Shown one piece after another: positions 16,753 through 24,476 of a stretch of DNA of 64,000 bases (its first letter is position 1; each line of letters begins with the position of its first letter). A program made the translations under genes and the position numbers. Origin of the DNA: Candidatus Lambdaproteobacteria bacterium RIFOXYD2_FULL_56_26 (GTDB taxonomy: Bacteria > SAR324 > XYD2-FULL-50-16); NCBI GenBank assembly GCA_001783715.1, contig MFNF01000040.1:1-64000 (forward strand), given 5' to 3'. The notes under the pieces were generated by a model that made no database searches, was not told where the DNA came from, and worked only from the letters and a program-made list of their open reading frames with translations.

Positions 16753-19512
16753 ATGACCTCTTTTCCTGAAGTCCTTTCCGTTTCTCGGTATTCGGACCGG
16801 CGGCTCAAGTTTCTCACTTGGGTGGCGTTGGTCTTCTGGACCGTTCTGGTCTTGGTTTCCCTGCAAATCAACCTCGCTCGGGAGAAGTGGATTTCCACCG
16901 AGTTGGCGCTCACCGCCGCAAGGTCCGCCTTCAACAAGGATTTGGCCATTCGGAGTTGGGCGGCCAACCACGGAGGGGTCTATGTCGAGGTGACCCCCAA
17001 GACCCAACCGAATCCTTACCTTAAAGCCAAAGAACGGGACATCTTCACCCCTTCGGGGCGGCACCTGACCTTGATGAACCCGGCCTATATGTTCCGGGAG
17101 GTGTTGGAAAACTATTCAGAGGCCTACGGGATTTACGGCCGTATCATCAGCCTCAAACCACTGAACCCTACCAACGAGCCGGACCCCTGGGAACGGTCGG
17201 CCCTGACAACGTTTGAAGGGAAAAACACCACCGAAATTTGGGAAAAAACCACCTACAAGGGAGCCCCCTTCTTGCGGTTGATCAAGCCGCTGGTGGCCGA
17301 AAGGCCTTGCCTGACCTGCCATGAACAACAGGGGTATAAGCTTGGGGATATCCGTGGGGGCATTACTGTTTCGGTTCCCTTGGAGCCTTACCAAAGGATC
17401 GAAGCCCGGCAGATCCACGAACATATCCAGACCCATATCCTGTTTTATCTGGTCGGTTTGGCCGCCATTGCTCTGTTTGCCCGGCTGTCTAGGCGGGACC
17501 TGGGCCGGATCATCCGGGCCGAACAGGCGCTGACCGCATACCAAAGCCATTTGGAAGAAGAGATCGAACGGCGCACCTTTGATGCCCAAACGGCCCGCAA
17601 ACGGGCCGAAGAGGCCAGCGCCTTCAAGGCCAGCTTTCTGGCCAACATGAGCCACGAGATCAGAACCCCCTTGAGCGGGGTGCTCGGGGTTGCCAATCTG
17701 CTCAACGACACCAACTTGGACCGGCAGCAAAAAGAATTGGTCGAGACGATCCTCTACAGTGGGGATTACCTCCTGATGATTGTCAACGAGGTTTTGGACC
17801 TCTCCAAGATTGAGGCCGGCAAGCTGTCCCTGGTCATTGCCCCCTTGGAGCTGCGGGCGTTGGTGGAAGAAACCCTGGACCTTTTTGCCCTCAAGGCCAC
17901 CGAAAAACGGATTGAATTGCTCCAGGTGTTTGACCCGGACACTCCGGCCTGTATTTTAGGGGACAAAAAACGGATCCAACAGGTGTTGATCAACCTGATC
18001 GGCAATGCCCTCAAGTTTACCGAAAAAGGGGAGATCGTGATTTGGGTCAAACCTGCCGGTCCTAAGAATTCGGGGCAACTGGAGTTTCGGGTAGCCGATA
18101 CCGGGCCGGGGATCGGCAAGGAAGCCCAAGCCTCCTTGTTTGAAGCTTTCACCCAACTGCAACCGGAGAAACACCCCGGCACCGGTTTGGGGCTGAACAT
18201 CTGCAAACACTTGGTTGCCTTGATGGAAGGGCGAATCTGGGTGGAGAGCCAGTTGGGGGTTGGGTCTCAGTTTTGTTTTACCCTCAAGGCCGAACCGGCC
18301 CCGGTGGGCGAGGAGCTGGCCCAACTGTTCCGGTTGGAAGCCCTAAAAGAGCTTAGAATTCTGGTCTGGAGCCGTCACCAAACCTTGGGCAAGGCGGTGC
18401 AATCCTTGACCCAACCCTATGGGGCCCAGGTGATCACCGCCCACAGCCAAAGTGAGGTGTTTGACGACCTGGAGCTTTGCGCCGCCCGGTGCCTCCTGTT
18501 GGTGGACCTGCCAGTGGAGGAGGTGGAATTGTCCCGGTTTAAGGTCGCCTTAACCCAAACCGGGCGCAGGCTTCCCCTGGTGGGTTTGAGCTTCTTGGGG
18601 GAAACCCAAAGTTTGCCCGATGGGGCTTTGTTGTTGCGAAAACCGCTGAAGTCCAGGCCGCTTTTGGGTGCCTTGACTGGGGCGGGGTTGGGCACCGAGG
18701 CCCCCAAGGAAGGGCTGCCGCCTGCCCCCAAGGCCCTGCCGAACTTGGCGGAACTTTATCCCTTAAAGATCCTGCTGGTGGAAGACAACCAGATCAACCA
18801 GACCTTGGTCCTCAAGATCCTAGAAAAGTTCGGCTACCGAGCGGACGTGGCCAATGATGGGCTCAAGGCGGTGGAACTGGCGGCCCAAGGTTTTTATGAC
18901 CTGATCTTTATGGACATCCGCCTGCCGGTGCTCAACGGGATCGAGGCGACCAAGCGGATATTGGCCCACGGCATCTTCGCCACCGCTCCGGTGGTCATCG
19001 CCATGACCGCCAACCTGCTTTCGGGGGAACAGGAAGAATATTATGCCGTAGGCATCAAGGACTTGGTTCCCAAGCCGGTCCTGCCCGCCAACCTGGGGGC
19101 GACCTTGGCCTTCTGGGGCCGGAGCATCAAAAAGCAAAGGCACCTGCAACAGATCGACCTGCCCGGCTCCAATCCGGCCCTGGTCAACCAAGAGGTGGTT
19201 ACCTCCAGGATCGGGGTGGGCGGCGAGTTTTTTGGCCAACTTTTCCGGGGCTACCAGAAAGAGGGCAGCCGGACCTTGGTCGAGTTGGAAAAGGCGGTCT
19301 CCTCGGGTGCCGATGTGGAGGCGATGCGGTTGGCCCACTTTTTACGGGGCCTGAGCGCCAACATCGGGGCCGACCAGATGGCCCGGCTTTGTTTTGAGCT
19401 GGAGGTGGAGTCCAACAACGGGGACCTGAAAAAAATGTCCGCCTACCTGTTGGAGCTGGGGCGGCTTTTTGAGCAAACCTGTGAAGAATTGCAGAAAAAC
19501 GAGACCCCTTAA
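16753..19512 (+). CDS. Hybrid sensor histidine kinase: Tll0287-like/DUF3365 heme-type sensor, HisKA, HATPase, REC, Hpt
   Basis: CLTCHEQQGYKLGDIRGGITVSVPL; FLANMSHEIRTPLSGVLG; DTGPGIG, GTGLGLNICK; ILLVEDNQINQ...DLIFMDIRLPVLNG; Hpt-like AHFLRGLSANIGA. Confidence 0.9.
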   Translation: MTSFPEVLSVSRYSDRRLKFLTWVALVFWTVLVLVSLQINLAREKWISTELALTAARSAFNKDLAIRSWAANHGGVYVEVTPKTQPNPYLKAKERDIFTPSGRHLTLMNPAYMFREVLENYSEAYGIYGRIISLKPLNPTNEPDPWERSALTTFEGKNTTEIWEKTTYKGAPFLRLIKPLVAERPCLTCHEQQGYKLGDIRGGITVSVPLEPYQRIEARQIHEHIQTHILFYLVGLAAIALFARLSRRDLGRIIRAEQALTAYQSHLEEEIERRTFDAQTARKRAEEASAFKASFLANMSHEIRTPLSGVLGVANLLNDTNLDRQQKELVETILYSGDYLLMIVNEVLDLSKIEAGKLSLVIAPLELRALVEETLDLFALKATEKRIELLQVFDPDTPACILGDKKRIQQVLINLIGNALKFTEKGEIVIWVKPAGPKNSGQLEFRVADTGPGIGKEAQASLFEAFTQLQPEKHPGTGLGLNICKHLVALMEGRIWVESQLGVGSQFCFTLKAEPAPVGEELAQLFRLEALKELRILVWSRHQTLGKAVQSLTQPYGAQVITAHSQSEVFDDLELCAARCLLLVDLPVEEVELSRFKVALTQTGRRLPLVGLSFLGETQSLPDGALLLRKPLKSRPLLGALTGAGLGTEAPKEGLPPAPKALPNLAELYPLKILLVEDNQINQTLVLKILEKFGYRADVANDGLKAVELAAQGFYDLIFMDIRLPVLNGIEATKRILAHGIFATAPVVIAMTANLLSGEQEEYYAVGIKDLVPKPVLPANLGATLAFWGRSIKKQRHLQQIDLPGSNPALVNQEVVTSRIGVGGEFFGQLFRGYQKEGSRTLVELEKAVSSGADVEAMRLAHFLRGLSANIGADQMARLCFELEVESNNGDLKKMSAYLLELGRLFEQTCEELQKNETP

Positions 19513-19612
19513 GAAATGGGGGGTTGTACAACCTAACCTAGTTTGGGCAGACTGGGCCTTCGAGCCCAATCGGCCCCACTTTTTTTAGACCCGATCCTGC
19601 CCCCTTGCTGTT

Positions 19613-20509
19613 ATGCCCAACGCCAGAAAGATTCAAAATCTGTATGCCTACAACACCCATGTTTCTTTTGAGGTGTTCCCCCCCAAGACCAACCAGGGGC
19701 TGAAGCAGATTTACCAAACCATCGCCAGACTCAAAGGCATGTCGCCTGATTTTTTTTCGGTGACCTACGGAGCCGGGGGCAGTACCGCCGAAAAGAGTTT
19801 GGACATCGCCTCGGCGATCACCAATTTGGCCCAGGTGACCTGTGTGGCCCACTTTACCTGTGCCCATCTGAGCCGTCCCCAGGTGCTGGAGTTGTTGCAG
19901 TCCTTGGAGTTCCACGGGATCAACAACGTCTTGGCCCTGCGGGGGGACCCGCCCCAAGGCCAGGGAACCTTTGTCCGGCCCCAGGACGGCTTTGGTTACG
20001 CCAGCGAGTTGGTCGCCTTTATCCGAGAACATTCCAAAGTGGGGATTCTGGTGGCCGGGTACCCGGAAGGGCACATGGAAAACCCCGACAAGGAGGACGA
20101 CTTCCGCCACTTGGTCCAGAAGGTTGAAGCCGGAGCGGACGGGATCGTGACCCAGCTCTTTTTTGACAATCGGTTTTTGGTGGAGTTCAAGGAAAAATTG
20201 GACCGAGCCGGGGTGCAGGTGCCTTTGGTGGCCGGGATCTTCCCGCTTTCCAACCTCAAGCAGTTGGACCGGATCGCCTCCATGTCCAAAAACTACGTCC
20301 CCCCTCGGCTCAAGGCGGGCTTGGAAAAATGGGCCAACGACCCCGAATCGATGGAGCAGTTCGGCACCGACTATGCCATTGAACAGGTCCAAGGGCTACT
20401 GGACTTGGGGTTCCGGGACTTTCATTTTTACACCATGAACCGGTACCAGCAGACCCGAAACATCCTGTTTGCCCTCAAGGACTACTTCCCCAGGCTCAAG
20501 TTCGATTGA
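19613..20509 (+). CDS. metF: Methylenetetrahydrofolate reductase
   Basis: SFEVFPPKT; FFSVTYGAGGS; HFTCAHLSRPQVLELL; NVLALRGDPPQG; ADGIVTQLFFDNRFLVEF. Confidence 0.95.
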   Translation: MPNARKIQNLYAYNTHVSFEVFPPKTNQGLKQIYQTIARLKGMSPDFFSVTYGAGGSTAEKSLDIASAITNLAQVTCVAHFTCAHLSRPQVLELLQSLEFHGINNVLALRGDPPQGQGTFVRPQDGFGYASELVAFIREHSKVGILVAGYPEGHMENPDKEDDFRHLVQKVEAGADGIVTQLFFDNRFLVEFKEKLDRAGVQVPLVAGIFPLSNLKQLDRIASMSKNYVPPRLKAGLEKWANDPESMEQFGTDYAIEQVQGLLDLGFRDFHFYTMNRYQQTRNILFALKDYFPRLKFD

Positions 20510-20513
20510 CCCT

Positions 20514-21173
20514 TCAGGGGGTTTTTTGCAGCAACAACAAGACCCCGCCGAAGCCCAACTCCAGTTGGTAGGGTAGGGCTTTCTCTAGGCTCCAGCCCCC
20601 TTGGGCTTGCAGCTCCCCCCACTCTTCTTCCCAGTTTTTCCCCTTCCAGGCCCAAAGCCTTCCTCCGGGCTTCAAAAAGACCGCTGCCCACTGGCCCAGT
20701 TCAACCAAGGAACTCAACGCCCGGGCCAGGACAAAGTCCTGGGTCCGGGCCAGCCCCGCCTCTTTGGCCAAGTCTTCCAGCCGCACCTGTCTGGCGACAA
20801 AGTTTTTGAGCCCCATCCGGGTCCGGGCGGTTTCTTGGAAGTTGACCTTTTTTAGCACCCCTTCAATCGAGAGGAACTCGACTTCCGGCAAACAAAGAGC
20901 TAAAATTAAGCTAGGTAGCCCTGCGCCTGACCCCAAGTCCATCCCTCTCCCTTGCAGCAACGGTCCCAAACCTAAACCCAGGGGGGCCAGTGCGTCCAGG
21001 AGGTGTTTGGCCACTTGGTTCTCAAATCCCTTGACCGAAGTGAGGTTGAACCTTTGGTTCCACTGGTCCAAAAGCTCCAGATACAAGGCCAGGGAGTCCA
21101 GCTGGGTCTCGGTTAAGGCGAGGTCGGGGAAAACTTTTTTGGCAGATTGGGCAATTTGGTTTGTTTTTCGCAT
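20514..21173 (-). CDS. rsmG: 16S rRNA (guanine527-N7)-methyltransferase RsmG
   Basis: LLDQWNQRFNLTSVKGFE..VAKHLLDAL; MDLGSGAGLPSLILALCLPEVEFLSIEGVLKKVNF; ARALSSLVELGQWA. Confidence 0.92.
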   Translation of the reverse strand: MRKTNQIAQSAKKVFPDLALTETQLDSLALYLELLDQWNQRFNLTSVKGFENQVAKHLLDALAPLGLGLGPLLQGRGMDLGSGAGLPSLILALCLPEVEFLSIEGVLKKVNFQETARTRMGLKNFVARQVRLEDLAKEAGLARTQDFVLARALSSLVELGQWAAVFLKPGGRLWAWKGKNWEEEWGELQAQGGWSLEKALPYQLELGFGGVLLLLQKTP

Positions 21174-21305
21174 TCCATGGGCAAACGCTAGAGCCGGGAC
21201 CCCACTAAGGGGCTCGGCGGTTGTGCTTTGAAGATCATTCTGTGGCTTTCAAAGGCGCCTAGGCAAGAGAATTTACCGGCCACAGGTTAAACCGAGGAAT
21301 AGGAA

Positions 21306-22793
21306 ATGGCGAAGGCAAGTGAAATGGATCTGGACCTGGACTTGGACATGGATCTGGACGGGAACGAGGGCTCCGGTGACCTCGGCCTTGAGGATGACCT
21401 CGACCTAGGCTCGGACCTGGGCACAGACATGGATCTGGGTTCGGATCTGGACCTTGGCGGCGACCTCGGCGGGGATGAAGAAGAGGCAGACTTTGGCTCC
21501 ATGGGTGGCGACGAGCCCCTGGATGGGGGAGATGACTTTGGCACGGACCTGGACCTGGGGGCTGAGGACGACCTGGATGCAGGTTCGTCCGGCAACGAGG
21601 ACTTGACCGTGGACATGAGCGGCCTCGAAGACGAATTGGGTTTGGACGACTCCGATCTAGCCCCACCTTCCAAAGGTGGAGCGATCAAAGAGGTGGAGTC
21701 GGACGATGAACTGGACCAGGAATTGGCCAGCCTCAACGATGACTTGGTTTTGGACGAAAGCCTGGAAGTCCAGGAAGTGGAAGGGGCCGACGATGCGGAG
21801 TTGGCCTTTGAAGGTGACCTGGGGGAAGAGGAGGACAGCTTCGGTTCCGCTCCCCAGACCGAAGAAGAGGAATTTGCCGAACCTCCGACCTTGCCCGAAG
21901 ACACTCTGGTGGACCTTTCGGACAGCGAGATGGAGCTTTCCAGCAATTCGGGCGAACTGTTGGAGGAAGAATTGGAAACCCCCCTGCCCGATGACTTGGA
22001 CATGGGTGCCGGATTTGAGGACGACCTGTCGAGCAACTTTGACGACGACCTGGGCTCGGCTGCGGTGGCGGAAGATTCGGTGGAGGAAACAGAGGAAATC
22101 GAAGCGGTGGAAGAAGTGGAAGACCTGGAACCGGTCCCGATGCTGGACATGGACGACAACTTCGACCTGGGCGACGAGCCTGAAGCGATCGATGAATTTG
22201 CCGCCTTGGAGGAAGAGGAACTGCCCCCTCCGCCCAAGGACTTTGAAACCCACCGGACCCCGGCCAAGCCGGCCAAACCTGCCGTTCCCGCCCCTTCTTT
22301 TGAGGAAGAGGAAATGGAATCCGGCTTTTCGGACCCCGAGGAGTTTGAATCGGAAGACCGCAGTGAAATGGCTTTTGAGGACCTGGAAGAACCCCAGGAG
22401 TTTACCCCGCAGATCCAAGACGAAACCAATGGCTTTGAGATTGAAGAGGCCCCCAAGGCCCAACGGATGAAGGTGGACCTCTCCCCTGAGCCGGTGGCCA
22501 GACCGAGCCTCAAGGTCCCCGGCCCCTCTTCCCAGCCCGCTCCGGGGGCCGAAGGGTTGGTGGGCAAAAACCTGCTGTACAAGATTCCCCACCAGTTGAA
22601 GGTGGAAATCGGCCGGACCAATCTGACCGGGGAAGACCTGACCCGTCTCAATTATGGTTCGGTGATCGAGTTGGACCGCAAGGTCGGCGACCCGGTGGAC
22701 ATCGTTTTGGGCGGCCAAGTGATCGCCAAGGGCGAGGTGGTCCAGATCAACCAAGAGCAGTTGGGCGTTCGAGTGACTAGGATCGACTTTTAG
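21306..22793 (+). CDS. FliN/SpoA-domain protein with very long acidic N-terminal extension
   Basis: C-terminus LLYKIPHQLKVEIGRTNLTGEDLTRLNYGSVIELDRKVGDPVDIVLGGQVIAKGEVVQINQEQLGVRVTRI is FliN/SpoA-like; remainder Asp/Glu/Leu/Gly-rich. Confidence 0.85.
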   Translation: MAKASEMDLDLDLDMDLDGNEGSGDLGLEDDLDLGSDLGTDMDLGSDLDLGGDLGGDEEEADFGSMGGDEPLDGGDDFGTDLDLGAEDDLDAGSSGNEDLTVDMSGLEDELGLDDSDLAPPSKGGAIKEVESDDELDQELASLNDDLVLDESLEVQEVEGADDAELAFEGDLGEEEDSFGSAPQTEEEEFAEPPTLPEDTLVDLSDSEMELSSNSGELLEEELETPLPDDLDMGAGFEDDLSSNFDDDLGSAAVAEDSVEETEEIEAVEEVEDLEPVPMLDMDDNFDLGDEPEAIDEFAALEEEELPPPPKDFETHRTPAKPAKPAVPAPSFEEEEMESGFSDPEEFESEDRSEMAFEDLEEPQEFTPQIQDETNGFEIEEAPKAQRMKVDLSPEPVARPSLKVPGPSSQPAPGAEGLVGKNLLYKIPHQLKVEIGRTNLTGEDLTRLNYGSVIELDRKVGDPVDIVLGGQVIAKGEVVQINQEQLGVRVTRIDF

Positions 22794-22802
22794 GTATCCC
22801 CC

Positions 22803-23759
22803 ATGGCCTTTGAAACTACCGTTCCCCTGGACCTGAGCCGGGGCGAGTCCATCACCTCCGGGTACTACACCCCTTTGGAAGTGGTGGTCAAAAACTACTT
22901 GAGCGAACTGGAGTCCTACTTTTTTGACCAGTTCCACATTTCCTGTGTCTTTGACTTTCGGATCGACCCGGCGGGCAAGTTCCAGGAATACCTGGGCTCC
23001 ATCGCCCAACCGACCCCGATTTTCGTGGTCAATTTTTCGACCTTAAAAGACGATGCTCTGCTGGTCATGGACAATCCACTGGCCAACCTGTTTTTGGAAC
23101 GGGAAGAGCTAGTCCGGCAGGGCCGAGCGAAGGTGCCCAAGGGGTTTGCCGTGGACCTGGAAAACTACCCCCGGCTGGAAGAGGGAATCAGCCAATTGGT
23201 GGGCCTGTTCGCCAAGAGTTGGTCTCGGTTGCAAGACTGCGACCACCGGATCTCCAAGTTGGTCAGCCACCGGATCAAGGCCAAGATCATGGCCCCCGGC
23301 GAATCCTGCCTGAAGGTCAAGGTAGGGCTTGCCTACAAGGGATTTTCCAGTGGATTTGAATTCTGTTTTTCCGCCTTTGGGATGGACTTGTTTTTAAAAT
23401 CTTATGGCCGCCAAGCCCTGCTGATGGGCGAACGGACCCAGCCTACCCCTAACTTGGAGCCGCTGCGCCGGTTGATCGAAACCGAAGCGGAGTATCAGGC
23501 CACTGCCGTTTTGGGAGAGTTGTACCTCTCTCGCCAGGACCTGGAGCGTTCCCTCAAAACCGGGATGGTACTGCCGGTCAAAAGTGGGCTCAAAGACCAA
23601 ATCGCCGTGTTGGTCAACGGCCTGCCGTTGTTCTCCGGCGAGCCGGGAGAAAGCCTGGGCCACCAAGCGGTGCTGGTGCAGGGCAGGATCGATGAGGTTC
23701 GCCAAGAACTCAAGCGCCAGCCCAAACCCTTTGCCAAAACCCACTACCCCAAGGGTTGA
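22803..23759 (+). CDS. FliM-like protein (middle domain plus C-terminal SpoA domain)
   Basis: FliM-like pattern (LSELESYFFDQFHISCVFDF...FQEYLGSIAQPTPIFVVNFSTLKDDALLVMDNPLANLFLE) and C-terminal SpoA-like ATAVLGELYLSRQDLERSLKTGMVLPVKSGLKDQIAVLVNGLPLFSGEPG. Confidence 0.75.
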   Translation: MAFETTVPLDLSRGESITSGYYTPLEVVVKNYLSELESYFFDQFHISCVFDFRIDPAGKFQEYLGSIAQPTPIFVVNFSTLKDDALLVMDNPLANLFLEREELVRQGRAKVPKGFAVDLENYPRLEEGISQLVGLFAKSWSRLQDCDHRISKLVSHRIKAKIMAPGESCLKVKVGLAYKGFSSGFEFCFSAFGMDLFLKSYGRQALLMGERTQPTPNLEPLRRLIETEAEYQATAVLGELYLSRQDLERSLKTGMVLPVKSGLKDQIAVLVNGLPLFSGEPGESLGHQAVLVQGRIDEVRQELKRQPKPFAKTHYPKG

Positions 23760-24397
23760 CCTTGGGCCAGTCGAGCTTCGATCCGGGCTACCTGGGCCTT
23801 GAGGTCCGGGGCACCCAACAGCCCCTCAATCATAGCTACCGAACGTTGCCCGGTGTTTAAAACCTCCGGCAACCGTTCCCACTGGATGCCGCCAATGGCC
23901 ACCTGCGGGAGGCCGATTTCTTTTGCCGTCCAAGCCAAAAACCCCAGTCCCGCTTCCGGTTCCTCCGGTTTGGAGGGGGTCGCATAGGCTGGCCCCACGC
24001 CCAAATAATCGATCCCCAGACCCAACGCCGCTTGGGCTTGGACCCGGTTGTGGGTGGAGAGCCCCAACGCAACCTTAGGCCCCAACAGTGCCCTGGCCCG
24101 GGCCGGGTCCAGGTCCCCTTGGCCCAAGTGCAGGCCATCGGCACCGCTTAAAAGGGCCAAATCCAAGTGGTCGTTGACTACCACCCAAGCCCCTCTCTCC
24201 CTAGCCCAGGGGACCAATGCCAGCAGTTCGGCCCGTTGTTGTTCCCAGGGCAGGTCTTTACCGCGGTACTGGACCAACCGGACCCCCGCCTCGACCATCG
24301 CTTGGGCGCAATCCTGGTGGCTGGCCCAGCGGTAGCGCAGGTCGGTGATCCCGTACAGGTGCCCTTGGGCCAAAAACTGGGCCAGAGGATGAACCAA
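23744..24397 (-). CDS. thiE: Thiamine-phosphate synthase
   Basis: YGITDLRY; VQYRGKDLPW; VNDHLDLALLSGADGLHLGQGDLDPARAR; GLSTHN; DYLGVGPAYATPSKPE; AIGGI; TTG start inferred. Confidence 0.9.
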   Translation of the reverse strand: MVHPLAQFLAQGHLYGITDLRYRWASHQDCAQAMVEAGVRLVQYRGKDLPWEQQRAELLALVPWARERGAWVVVNDHLDLALLSGADGLHLGQGDLDPARARALLGPKVALGLSTHNRVQAQAALGLGIDYLGVGPAYATPSKPEEPEAGLGFLAWTAKEIGLPQVAIGGIQWERLPEVLNTGQRSVAMIEGLLGAPDLKAQVARIEARLAQGQPLG

Positions 24398-24476
24398 AAT
24401 GAACCTCCAGAGAAGTTGCTTCTGTTTTACGGTTGAATAGGTTAGTCTGACTGCAAACCTTCCAACCCCACTGTAA

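Noticed and set aside
21287-22651. Large Ser-rich antisense ORF (454 aa, minus) and the overlapping 450-aa minus ORF at 21657..23009
   Set aside because: Mirror images of the acidic FliN-like gene; composition reflects GAC/GAG/CTG codon bias, no family motifs, no RBS context.
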